Below are positions 9,931 through 20,759 of a stretch of 64,000 nt of DNA, one piece after another. Below the pieces are notes generated by a model. It ran no database searches. It was given only the letters and a program-made list of their open reading frames with translations, and had not been told where the DNA came from. This DNA is from Cladochytrium replicatum (taxonomy: Eukaryota; Chytridiomycota; Chytridiomycetes; Cladochytriales; Cladochytriaceae). The position numbers were made by a program, and so were the translations under genes. The DNA lies in NCBI GenBank assembly GCA_025526935.1, contig JAHLKD010000085.1, positions 175,518 through 239,517 on the forward strand, in the 5' to 3' direction. The first letter of the stretch is position 1; every line of letters starts with the position of its first letter.

Positions 9931-10711
9931 CTAATGGCAGACCCATACAGTGAAGCCAAATCTTATGGAGACAACGAAAAACTAGATACCACGGTGCAAG
10001 ATTCGCTGGGTTGACAATGCGAAGTGGACGAAGGCTATCAATTGCAACGTCAAGCGGAAGTTGTAAAACAGGAACAGGAACAGGAGGCAACAATAGGTCA
10101 AGACGCAAACATTCTGAAACATGAGATCTAGAGAGAGTTGCAGTGCGGCAGTGACAACACTGCTTGCGGGGGTGATAAAACAAACGTCCAAGGCGATACT
10201 GCAGAAGCCTCAAGATTGACGAAATAGGGAAGCATGGAGGAGCAATTGCTAGCGCATGAGGGTGTGCAGATGCAAGGGGAGCAAAGCTAGCAGCTATAGA
10301 ACCATAGGCAGATGAGGCTACTTGGTGAAAGTGATTTGCGATAACATCAGAAGGTTTGGGAACTACAACATTTGCAGCCGGGAAGAGGAAGTGATTGTTG
10401 AAAGGGACAGGAGAACAACGAAAGTGCTTTCCCTGGTGAAGAAAGAATGACAACATAGAGTGAACCATATCAGGGGCATCATCATCCAGCCAACGTTGAA
10501 ACATCTGAAACTGCAGATATTGAAGCCGAAACTGAAGGTCAGGAAACTTAAAAAACAGTAAAACCCCAGCAATTGAAGTAGAAAATGAAAGGCGAAGAAA
10601 TCGACACAAACATTGGTGAATAAAAGTCCGAACTGGTTTGCAAACAGCAACAGAGGGAAGAATAAAATATAAACCAAATTCAAGCGTAGGTCGAATAAAA
10701 GACAAAAGCAA
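9640..10711 (-). mobile_element. LINE-B 3' fragment with ORF2 C-terminus
   Basis: On the minus strand 9881-10711 encodes LLLSFIRPTLEFGLYFILPS and further sequence that aligns with the C-terminal third of LINE-A ORF2 but is clearly diverged. The reading ends FGPAFVDL and a stop at 9881. The 3' untranslated part holds the CTGACGGGTAG and CTATGTGCTGGTCCATGACC tail and T-rich runs (poly(A) on the minus strand). The reverse transcriptase core is missing, so it is 5'-truncated. A LINE-A tail was inserted exactly at its 5' edge. Confidence 0.75.
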
Positions 10712-10716
10712 GATTT

Positions 10717-10845
10717 TTTTTTTTTTGAACTTCATAATATGTATTTATTGTCCAACCAATACATATCACCCGCTGGTGCAAAATCCAAATACAAGTGTAA
10801 AAATACACGTAATTGGCAGCACATGGGGAGCCGTGCGAGCCGTAG
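10717..10845 (-). mobile_element. LINE-A 3' tail, tandem copy
   Basis: It is nearly identical to the tail at 10858-10980 and ends with its own poly(A) (T-run at 10717-10729). It stands in tandem with the tail of the long LINE-A, separated only by the poly(A) of the latter. Tail-only copies may be extreme 5' truncations or a short parasite element. Confidence 0.75.
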
Positions 10846-11002
10846 ATTTTTTTTTTTTTGAACTTCATAATATGTATTTATTGTCCAACCAATACATATC
10901 ACCCGCTGGTGCAAAATCCAAATACAAGTGTAAAAATACACGTAAATTGGCAGCACATGGGGAGCCGTGCGAGCCGTAGGAAAAGTAAAATGTTTCAAAA
11001 CA

Positions 11003-14000
11003 CTAAGGCATATCCAAATCAACAAAAGCAGACAAGATACAATCAGGAGCTGGAGACAAAACTAACTCATAACCAAGACAGTTTGACCAAATGCGGTTAA
11101 GTGCACGAAGAACAAGAACCCACTGGGAAAAAGCAGGGGAAGGATAAAAAGGCGGTGGTGAAAGCATATCAATTGCAATGTCAAGAGGTAGGCGGGGATC
11201 GTCAGGCGGGCCTAAATCAAAACTAGCAGACAAACTAGCACGCAAATGTAGACACACAGAGACATGGGCACGCGACACTTAAGGGGCATCATGACAGTTC
11301 CGACAATAAGGTCGGGGGTTTGGAAACAGGCGGCCAAGCCGATATAGCAGGAACAAACGAAGACATACTGTTGGGAGATGTTGGTGTGGGGGTAGCAACA
11401 AAGGGTGGCGAAGTTTCAAATTGCGGACAGGGGCAAACGAAACTGCAATTGGTCCATTATGCGCAACAGCTAAAGACTGAAAATGCAACATCAACGGATG
11501 AAGTGGGAGCACAGCAGGCATAGGAACAATGAGATCATTGTGACAAGCGGAAAAATAAGGAGATGAACCATAACCGACTGGAGATGACCGATAGAATTGC
11601 AACACAGCAGCAGGTAACAGAGGGCTGGAATCACTAGACCAGCGAGCAAACATACGAGCCTGAAGGTATTTCAGCCTGAACTCAAAAGTAGGAATTTGCG
11701 CTAACAGCAACAAACCAACACGCGAAGTGGTATGGGCTATCGAAAACAGACGACACAGTGCATGATAACAAAAACGCTCGAGTACCTGAAGCTGAGCAGT
11801 GGAAGGCCGAATAAGTGCTAAACCAAACTCAAGTGAAGGTCTAATAAAAGACAGAAACAACAACCTGGCAACACGAGGAGCAGACCCACCAAAGTACGAG
11901 ACATAAGGTGCAAAAAGATACAATGAGGCACGAGCTTTCTCTAAGCGATGATCAATAGTTGCAGCAAGATCAAACCCTTCAATAGTAAAATAGTGACCAA
12001 GGTATCTAAATGAAACCTCTACAGGGAGGGCAGAGCCATGAAGCTTCAAGGGGGTGGGTAACCGTTGAGAAGATAACACAGCACACTTTGAAGGTGAAAA
12101 CACAAAATGAGAAGCTAAAGCAAAATCTTCACAAATTTTCAATGCACATTGGGCTTGCTCAGGGGTGGCAGAAAACAGAGCTATGTCATCAGCAAAAAAC
12201 AACGAATTGAAAACAGGAGTGTTATAAGAAAACCTAGCAAGATGAGAAGATTCACGACGAAGGAGCTGTGCTAAAGGATTGATGAAAACTGAGTACAAGA
12301 ACGGAGACAAAACAGAACCTTGAAAAAGACCTCGTGGAAGCGAAAACAAATCAGAAGAACGATTCTCTATAACAACCTGAGAAGAACAACGATCAAACAT
12401 ACTCATCAAAACAGAGATCAAACGGTTTGGAATTCTGGGAAATTGACGAAGACGTTCCCACAAAAGAGGCCTATGCACAGTATCATACGCTGCTTTAATA
12501 TCTAAGAAAGTAACACAATAAGGCAGAGCAGTGCGGGAAGCCCGTCGAAGGGTAGCATCTAATGCAAAAACACACTCAACACCTGAACGATTGGCCTGGA
12601 AACCAGCTTGGGCGGGATCAAGTTTACCAACATGAGCTACAAGCATAGGAAGCAGGGTACGCTCAAAGATTTTTCTATCAACATTGGTTAAAGTAATGGG
12701 GCGGTACTGACTAATATCACCAATGGAGCCCTTATTCTTCCAAACAGGTAACAACAAGCCAGCATTCCAGGCAGAGGGCGACAAACCTGAACGGAAAATA
12801 GCGTTTGAAAGTTGAACAAAAAGGATAGCAACATCAGAAGCTAACGGCTTAAATAACTCAGCTGGAATATGGTTTGGGCCAGGAGCAGAGTTGTTTGGGG
12901 AAGAACGAATAGCACAAACAAAGTCACTAACACTAACTGACACAGAATCATTCAGCGCATGTAGACGAACGTGTTCTGCACTGGCAGAGGATTGTGCAAA
13001 CTGAGTCTGATAAACGGAGGCAAAGTGATTGCGATAATGAGATAAAGAGGCAGGATCAGACAATAAACCACTTGCAGCTGAGCGCCGTTGATGACACCTA
13101 CGCGCGGTGGAAAGAACTTTGCTAACCTCGGTTAAAGAACTAGGAGAAGAACTAAACATATTGTCGCCAGAAGCCTCTCGAGCTCGCTGAGAAAGAGACC
13201 AAGTACGAAAAGCTTTGACACGCTCACGCGATAGCCGGTCACGCTCCAAGCGGCAATACTCAACTAAAACAGGATCTGGATCATCACAGGAAGAAACAGC
13301 TAAATAGTGCTTATGAGCAAGTAAGTAGCTCCGTCGCAAGGCCACTAAATGCGGCGGCAACAATGGCAGGGCAGGGCGACGGCGAACTAAACTGGGGGGT
13401 CCAATGACACAAGCAGCACATGAAGTAACAAAGGACAAAATAATATCCAATGCAGAGTCAATACATCCCTGTGCAACATCCACAGACATTTGGGCAAAGG
13501 CGGGAGCTTCTAAAATTGGACTGAGTGCAGCATTGACATCAGCAAGGGTGGGATCAAAAAACAAATGTCCCACATCCTCCATTGCTTGAAAGACAGCAGG
13601 TTCACGCAACAGATGAGCAGCCCAGCGCTTGTGGGGGGGTGCAGCAGAGGGAGCGCTGGCATTGGGAGGAGCAAAAGAAAAAACAGCTGTAACCGGAAAA
13701 TGGTCAGAAGCCCAAGGCATAAACTCGCCGTCGGCTAGACGACTATGAACTATGTAAGAAATAGGATCACATTGAAGCAGAGGATTGACAAACAACAAAT
13801 CGATAATGGAGTCACCATTGCGAGAAGAAAATGTGGGGTTATGACAGGAAGGGTGCTTAACTAGAGAGAAACTAGCGGCAGAAATAAATTGCTCAAACAA
13901 CCTACCCCTACGATTTGAAGAATGATCACCAGTAGCTAAAAAACGGGCATTGAAATCGCCCAACAAAAGAACAGGGCACGGAGACGACGGGACATGTTGA

Positions 14001-14383
14001 GGAAGTGAAGCAATAAACTCTTCAAGGAAGGGGTCCTGAGCAATACTACACGGAGGCAAATAATACCCTCCAACCAAAAGCCCACGAAATGTAAACCATA
14101 GAGAGGTGCCACCATAACTAGAAACGAGACGGAAATCAGAAGCTCTACAAAGACTGCGATTGATCAAGACTCCCACACCAGCCCGTCGTGTACCCGATGA
14201 CCCAGGAGAAAAACGAGTGTCAAAAATCAAATCTGGAGAAGGCAGCGGGTCTAAAGGAAAAAGGTGTGTTTCAGTCAGGAGCAGAAAAACAATGTGATTT
14301 GCGCGCATAAAGCGAAACAGTGAATCAAGAACTCCAAAGCTCAAATTGCGACAATTGAAGGTACCAACTCGAACACTAATCAT
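11003..14383 (-). pseudogene. LINE-A ORF2, endonuclease-reverse transcriptase with premature stop
   Basis: The start ATG at 14381-14383 overlaps the ORF1 stop as ATGA. The first 235 residues form the APE endonuclease (TFNCRNL, TETHLF, LLGDFNA near residue 141, SDHFPV near 226). The reverse transcriptase spans roughly residues 480-760, with YRPITLTNVDRKIFER, FLDIKAAYDT, GLFQGSVLSPFLY and FFADDIAL near 729. A TAA at 11279-11281 stops the frame after 1034 residues, inside the CCHC finger that begins YCRNCHDA. The same frame continues for 91 more codons to 11003. The partial copy at 2511-2805 has a Glu codon at that place, so the stop is a single-base nonsense change. Read through, the protein would be about 1125 residues. 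Confidence 0.85.
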
Positions 14384-14606
14384 TGACGAAGATGGGTTGA
14401 GCGAGGCTGACGCGCAATCCCGCGGGCACTGTCCAGCACAGTTTCCTGAGCATCCATGGGGAGCTGACCACGGACATACAGGAAAATAGCAGGATCAGTA
14501 ACTGAACTGAGGATATGTGCATATCTCTTGTGGACAACTTCCCTGACCGCAGCCTCCCGCTTCTCCAAAGGCACAATAGAGGCTCGGCGAAGAAAGTCAG
14601 GAACAA
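14380..14606 (-). CDS. LINE-A ORF1, C-terminal remnant
   Basis: The frame reads VPDFLRRASIVPLEKREAA and continues to PRSTHLRQ and TGA at 14380-14382. No domain is recognised in the remaining 75 residues. The 5' part is missing because the element is truncated at the tRNA gene. The stop codon overlaps the ORF2 start by ATGA, an arrangement that would allow termination-reinitiation of ORF2. Confidence 0.6.
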
Positions 14607-14680
14607 GCGTCCTTAGCTCAGCTGGGAGTAGCGTAAGACTGAAGATCTTAAGGTCCCCGGTTCAATCCCGGGAGGGCGCA
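14607..14680 (+). tRNA. tRNA-Phe (GAA)
   Basis: The 74 bases fold as a standard cloverleaf. The acceptor GCGTCCT pairs fully with AGGGCGC and is followed by discriminator A. The anticodon stem TAAGA/TCTTA is perfect around loop CTGAAGA, with anticodon GAA for phenylalanine. The T arm CCCGG/CCGGG is perfect. The D stem (GCTC/TAGC) has one mismatch. There is no intron. A LINE-A ends directly at its first base. The first T-run downstream that could stop polymerase III lies near 14736. Confidence 0.85.
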
Positions 14681-14938
14681 GAGGGTGTGGCTGTGATTGA
14701 AAGTTCGTGTACTTTGAAACTTATGGGCAGACGTAGAATTTTATGTTACTGAGTGACTTGTGGAAGTCATGCAATTTACTACCAGTCAGGGATCTCGCTT
14801 TCTGGGATATCAAATGGAATTAAATTTATGGGAACAGGAAATTAGCAGAAATCTGGGAACCCTTTGTTTTCCTGTATCTTCGCAGTTATTTATGTTTTCC
14901 GATCAAATTCATAATTCATAGACAAGTTTTGCAACCAT
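14681..14938. other. Spacer between tRNA-Phe and GMC gene
   Basis: No gene is visible. It includes a TTTT run near 14736 and the 3' flank of the GMC oxidoreductase gene. Confidence 0.4.
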
Positions 14939-17506
14939 TCACTTCCACCCAGCTTTGATCAAGTCAGCACAGCGCTCACCAATGACAATGGAGGGAGCGT
15001 TCGTATTTCCAGACGTTACTTCAGGCATGATGCTGGCATCTGCAACGCGCAAGTTGGTAAAACCAAGGACCTTCAGATCCTTTGAAGAAACAACAGTCGA
15101 GACTTGGTCCTCAGGACCCATGCGACATGTTCCAACGGGATGGTACAATGTTATAGCTGAGCGACGTACTGACTCCTCGGCATAAGCTTTTGTGTCCGCC
15201 AAGACATGGTCAGGAAAGACTTTTCCGGTGCGCTTATATGCAACACGTCGAAGCTCAGCGATGACTCCTCTGTTGTAGATCTCGGAACCGAACGGTGTTA
15301 CGCGTGGTTCCTTTTCCGCGAGCTTTGACATGTTCATATGCACCTTGCGAGCAACTTCTGAGCCTTCAACGAGATACGTGACGTCCGCCGGGTTACCAAA
15401 GTAGTTGGGATCTAGAATATCACATTCCTTAGATGACCGATGTATTAGCTCGTGAAGAACTCACCAATAACAGGATGATCGAAAGGGTTGGCTGATCGAA
15501 GAGTGACCCTTCCACGAGAAAGCGGCTTGACCAATGTCACCAAAGTCATGAACAGATGGATACCGCCGGGGACTGCATTCAGTTTCGCTTGCAAAGCTCC
15601 GTCAAAGTTGGTCGATAACGGTTTCGACGGGATTGTCCCCTTTTCGAGAGGGAGATCATCGAGAGAAACGTGGTCGAGAGGAATCGGTTCAATATCCGTA
15701 GTCACCATAACGTCCTGCTGACGACCTTCAACTGTAAACGGAAGTGTGTGGAATTGAATGTTCGGCGGCGGTGTAGCAACTCGAGTGGACGCATGCTTGG
15801 CAAGGTAGGAAGGCGTACAAAAGAACGCAGTTGCCTCTGGCCCGGCGGTAGTCAAAAGACCCGTTTTGGTTGTTGCATACTGACATGTTAATTAAGCATA
15901 GTTGTCGTTGAGTGAACGGATAAATTACCTTGTAAACACCTTGAACGATTGCGCCGGGAGTCTTTAGGTACGTTTGCTTGCTAAGGTCAATGTTTCCGAC
16001 TTGGACTATCAAATGGTCGTGTAAGTTTGATCCGACTCCAGGGAGATTATTGATAACGTTGATCCCATGTCGCTGAAGCTCATCCCGCGGTCCTATTAAA
16101 TCTGTCAGAAACATGATCGACAAGAAAATAGAACAGTGCTACCAATTCCAGAGAGCTATTTGCAAACATTTTAGTTCATCGAAAGGTGAAAGAGCGACTG
16201 CACTGGACTTACCATCAACACTTGAGGGCTGTTAATAGCTCCGGCACTGAGCACTACCTCCTTCTTACACATGAATACAGTCGGCTTGATCCTTGGCAAA
16301 GGCTTTCCGTTGCTATCAACTGAAACGCACTCCACTCCAGTAGCGCGGTGCTTCCCCGAAATGGGGTCGAACACTGCCTTTATGGAAGTGACCATCGTGT
16401 CAGATAGCAAAGTCAAGTTCGGACGGTAAGTATGGAGCTTGGGGTCAATGACAGGATTGATATACACTCGACCAGTGTGTTGACGCACGCCATCGGCAAC
16501 CGAAGACTGTTCGGTGAATACAATCAGAGCAACTCACAGGGGCACGATGATTACATACCATGAAAATGCCAGCGGTAAATGAGGACTTTCCATTGTAATC
16601 TCCACCCGGGCCAACTCCGTTTGTAAAGCCTTTGGAAGGATCAACTTCTCCACGCGGTCCGCAGCCAACGCCGAGAGCCTCGCATGAGCGGACCCACAGA
16701 TAATTCCAGACGCAAGGATCATTCGCCGTTGTTCGAGTCACTCTGACGGGCCCATCGAAACCATGATACTCCTTAAATGAATTGAGTTGGATTCTGTGCA
16801 GAACAAATAGTCTTTAATTACCGCATCAATTTCGTCTTTAGGAATCTCGACCTTTTCGATACGCTTGAACAGAGGGAGAAGATCGTCCCAGCCCCAGCCT
16901 TCGCAACCATAGTCTTTCTCCCAGACGTTGAAATCGTCCTTTGACCCACGCACCCACAGCATCGCATTGATCGACGAGCTTCCTCCGAGAACTCTTCCAC
17001 GCGGCCAATAGTGCGGACGGTTGCGCGTTTCGATTTGCCTTGATGTCGTGTAATCCCAGTCCATGCTGGTTTTTTGGGTCTCTGGGAAGAGCGCTGGAAT
17101 GTTCACGCGGGGTTCAGAGGGAAGGTTAGATCCCGCTTCGATCAATAAGACGGAGACGCCTGGGTTCTCGGAAAGGCGAGCCGCAATTGCGCAGCCAGCA
17201 GATCCTCCCCCGATGATGATATCTTGAATGAGGAATGAAGATGTCAGTAACAGGGCGGCCGTCATCCACGATACCGAGCAAGCATACAGTCATACTCCTT
17301 CTCGGAAGCGGTAGCAAATGAGATCGCTCTTGCGTGTCTTCGAGCTTCACGTCCTTGAGTAGGTGTTTAGTTCCACCAGACTCCTTTCTGGAGAAATTTG
17401 CGAGCTTACTTGCAATGTACACCGAATAGAGTGCGGCTGCGACTGCAGGCACTGCAAATAGCCTGAGCACCCAGGCAGGGAAACGTGCAGCTTGCACCGG
17501 CGGCAT
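14939..17506 (-). CDS. GMC-family FAD oxidoreductase
   Basis: GMC enzymes oxidise alcohols, sugars or choline using FAD. The start ATG is at 17504-17506. The first 35 residues (FPAWVLRLFAVPAVAAALYS) are a hydrophobic anchor or signal. After two introns the FAD-binding Rossmann motif reads YDYIIIGGGSAGC and the GMC signature RGRVLGGSSSINAMLWVRG follows. Later parts include GAINSPQVL, the active-site region YHPVGTCRMG and the closing GNTNAPSIVIGERCADLI, which carry the catalytic His and its partner. At least six exons with introns of 50-80 bases are needed. The substrate cannot be told from sequence; choline dehydrogenase-like and alcohol oxidase-like members share these motifs. A membrane or secretory location is inferred from the N-terminus. 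Confidence 0.85.
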
Positions 17507-17822
17507 GTTTCGTTAGTCGGAATTGATATGGGTGTGCACAGCTTCTATTAAATCAAACACTCGAAAATTTGAGGTTCACATGCCCATTCACCGTCGTGTG
17601 ACCGTGCGGTGGCCCACCAGAACGACGTCACGGGAGATCAAACCAATGTGTGAGTGTCCAAGCTAGTCTCATTAAGCTACTACGAATAATCTTAAAGATA
17701 TACAGTGATCCAACATGATTCTTGCAACTACTGAGGTGCTCCCAGCAACTGATGGAGGTGAAGAACAACCACCTAGAGAAAATTTCCAGTGTTGGAAGCA
17801 AACGGATCGGTGTATCACACCC
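17507..17822. other. Spacer between GMC and TBL1 genes
   Basis: It contains the upstream region of the GMC gene and the 3' flank of the WD40 gene. No further gene is supported. Confidence 0.4.
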
Positions 17823-20009
17823 TCATACCGTGTTGTCTGCAAAGCAGGCTGCCACTTTTTTGGAGGAGGTATTCCAAGCGACTTCAAAAATCTCACTGTT
17901 ACCAGAATAAGTCTTGACCAAAGTACCGTCCTGACAGCGGTCGAAAGGCTCAACTAGGGTGAATGTCACTGTCTGCACCACCTACATTAATTGACCAGAT
18001 ATTGAGCGACTGATCGAATGATCCGGAAGCCAGGAATAGTCCATTTGGACTGAATCCGAGCGAGTAAACCGCTTCTGCATGACGTTGTAACACATGCAAA
18101 CATTCCCCTTTTTGAGCGTCCCATAGGCGGATGGTTGAATCAAACGAAGCACTGAAAATCGTCATCACCAGCACACGAAAAAGAAAGTTAAGCTTACGTT
18201 GCAAGGGTTCTGCGATCGTTCGTCACTACCGGACTCCACCGGAGTGTGTAGATTGCCTTGTGATGTCCCTTGAGCACCCATTTGCATTGACCTTCGCCCT
18301 GCCCATCCTCGTCCACGATCCAGATACGCACGGTAGTATCGTCCGAGCAACTCGCAAGGTACTTCCCAGTTGGATCCCATTTAACTGCATTCACTTCATC
18401 TGTGTGACCCGTAAGGTGCGCGAGAGGAGGGATAGTTCCAAGCTGACATACAAAGATTTGCTTGTCTGTGCTACACGTGGCGAAAGTTGTGTTGTCACGC
18501 CAGTCCACATCAAGAGTTGGGGCTACAGAAGAGCGACATCACAACTGGCAAATTACAAGCAAGAATGTTCCACCTACAAGTATGAAGCTTGAACTGCTGG
18601 CGGGCCTCTCCTGTTGTGGCATCCCATACTATCGCTGATTGATCTACACTCCCACTTAACAGAAGGTCTCCACGCTTGTTCCACTTCAACGAAAAAATAG
18701 GTCCGGCATGCTTTTGCATAATCAGCTTCAACGTTCCTGTTATTTTGATGTCAGATAAGCTCTTGAGCAGCATCGATAATGCATACCGTCAATATTCCAT
18801 ATTCTAGCGAGCCCGTCATAAGTTCCAGTGGCTAGCATCTGACCTGAAGGCTGTTCACCATAAATTGATGCGCTTGAACTGCCACCAAGTCCCAACGTAC
18901 ATGCCACTCCAGCGTTGTTACGTCTTTTTGATCAGAGAGCGAAGGATGATCGAGTATTAACGGAGCAGTATCCTCAATGGGATCCACCGTACTCCAAATA
19001 CGGGCGGTTCCATCCCCAGACCCGGTAGCAATGAGCGGGGCGACCGGGTTCCAGCTGCAAACAAACACTTCCGACCTATGTCCTTTCAACATCGACACAC
19101 AGTCCGGGGTAATTTCAAGTGCAGACAACGGTGCGGGCGACTCCGGACCCGGAGTTGCGGGTGCATCCCCTCCAAAGTTTGTCTGGCGTAGAGTTTCGTC
19201 TTTCACATCTGCACTCTGCATTCCGATCTCGAGTGGAGTTTTGGGGTATCCGGTGTTTAGGTATGCCGACGACGTAAGAGCGGTTATGATGCTCCCCTTT
19301 TTGGTTGTAGCAGCAAAAGTCTCTGGATGCAGATAGGTGCTTGAACTGCCACCTTGGTTTCCTTGGCCAGTGTCCTTCCTCGCCCTCTTATCTACTTTGT
19401 GAGCGCGCCGATCCTCTTTCCGTTCCCTCTTCTGTCCAACTGAGGCTTCGTCTGCAGGTTGCTTTGCGTTAGACTTTCCCGCCGTCGGCTTTGCTGCGCT
19501 TATCGCATTGTTCTGGGTTGCATTAGTCAGAGTGTTGACAGGAAACGACAGAACAGCAGGAGCAAAGCTGGCTGGAGGAGTATGAGAGCCTGGAGCTGGC
19601 AGAGTGACGGCAGGAGGTAAGCTGGTAGCACTGATGGCCCCCGAGCTTTGTTTGTACAGAGTTTTGTCGTCATCTGGAATCTCGCAAGTATGAGAGCCGA
19701 ATAATGTGACAGGAACAACACATCTCCGCTCAGTGCCATCCTAGAGGGCAGCAACAATCAGAGACGAGCAATTTATCTTCAAATTTAGAATCTATTCACC
19801 TCGGTGAGATGCGTCTCAACCTCAAGATACTGCAACCCCTTCTGAATCATGTTCACGAGAGCACCAGGCTTGACATTAGCGCCTTTCAAATCAACCTTGT
19901 GGATTGCGGCTTCGTATGAGAGCGCGAACGAGGTGTGGGTGAACCCTGATTCCAGCAAGTATCTGTACACGAGGTAGTTGACCTCGTCGCTGGTGATGGA
20001 GATGTTCAT
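17823..20009 (-). CDS. TBL1: TBL1/SIF2-type WD40 corepressor subunit
   Basis: The protein resembles human TBL1X/TBL1XR1 and yeast Sif2, subunits of histone deacetylase corepressor complexes that bind histone tails in the nucleus. The start MNISITSDEVNYLVYRYLLE (ATG at 20007-20009) opens a LisH domain. A second conserved N-terminal stretch reads MIQKGLQYLEVETHLTE. A low-complexity linker with a basic KREREDRRAHKVDKRARK segment follows. The C-terminal propeller shows typical repeats such as LKGHRSEVFVCSWNPVAPLI, HTDEVNAVKWDPTGKYLASC and ASFDSTIRLWD. The last repeat, TYSGNSEIFEVAWN, lies in a final exon (17823-17930) joined through an intron at 17931-17985; without that splice the frame ends early at 17950. 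Confidence 0.9.
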
Positions 20010-20071
20010 CTGCTTGGAAAACTTTCGACCAGCCACTTGAGCTGCGAAAAATTTCACACACAGGTCAAAGA

Positions 20072-20566
20072 ATGGATCTTGCACAGAAAATCAGAAGTCT
20101 TTCCTTGCCATCAGTTAAGGGTCTTCTCGAAGACACGTACAAGCTTGCCATGAAAGAATATTTCCATCCGACTTTTTCTAGTCACGTACCGGCTGATCGA
20201 GACGGAACTCAGCGTACCATAACTCCTGAGGCATTATTCTAGGGAAAGAGACCAACAGAGTGTGATCTGCTATTCTTTCAACAAGTTCTTCAATTCCCGC
20301 GAGTTCCTTGCCCATGAAATAGACTGATGGTGTGTGCTTCGTATTTCCCTGGATTGCCAACTTTGAGGTGTTGCGTTATCTCAATGTGCAAGCGGAGCAA
20401 CTTGATGAAGACCCGACGTAAGTCTATGAACAGAGGATCAAATTTCTTAAAATTTTTGTTTCACCGATTGCGATTCCCGAGATGCAGTAGCAGGCCCAAA
20501 TTATCCATAAACACCCAGGAGGATGAGGACATATATCTGACCACTAAGAAATCGTTCACTTCATAA
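20072..20566 (+). CDS. Small multi-exon gene of unknown function
   Basis: Exon 1 starts at 20072 (MDLAQKIRSLSLPSVKGLLE) and reads on through MKEYFHPTFSSH. A likely later exon encodes WIANFEVLRYLNVQAEQLDE and ends at a GTAAGT donor near 20417. The last exon ends KKSFTS and TAA at 20564-20566. The intron limits between the first two exons are uncertain. I do not recognise a domain. The gene starts 62 bases from the start of the TBL1-type gene in divergent orientation, so a shared promoter is likely. Confidence 0.4.
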
Positions 20567-20759
20567 ATCCTCAGGAACAGATCGCTGGGATTGCGGAGTA
20601 TGGTCTCCGCACAACGGCCGAGTGCAACAAAGTGGACACAAACGAAGTCAGCATTCTTCGACCAGTGTTAAAATGGGTTGTTTATGTATGTTTCTTATTC
20701 GTTGAGAAGATCGTACATTCTCGACCAGTGTTAATGGGTTGTTTCTGTATCTTTCTTAT

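Larger units (their letters stand above)
10846..14606 (-). mobile_element. LINE-A, nearly complete non-LTR retrotransposon
   Basis: On the minus strand the element has, 5' to 3', the end of ORF1 (14606-14380), ORF2 (14383-11003), a short 3' untranslated region and a poly(A) tail (T-run at 10846-10857). It is an APE-type element: ORF2 has an exonuclease-endonuclease-phosphatase domain, a reverse transcriptase and a C-terminal CCHC finger. It is 5'-truncated within ORF1, and its 5' edge abuts the tRNA-Phe gene at 14607. I do not assign a clade. Confidence 0.85.

Noticed and set aside
17950-17952. Stop codon of a TBL1-type protein missing its last WD repeat
   Set aside because: A GTAGGT-CTGTCAG intron at 17931-17985 bypasses it and restores the last repeat with the family motif.
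20072-20260. Possible ATG3-like N-terminus (MKEYFHPTF and ITPEALF resemble the ATG3 start)
   Set aside because: The similarity covers only a few residues, the reading stops at once, and no catalytic part follows.
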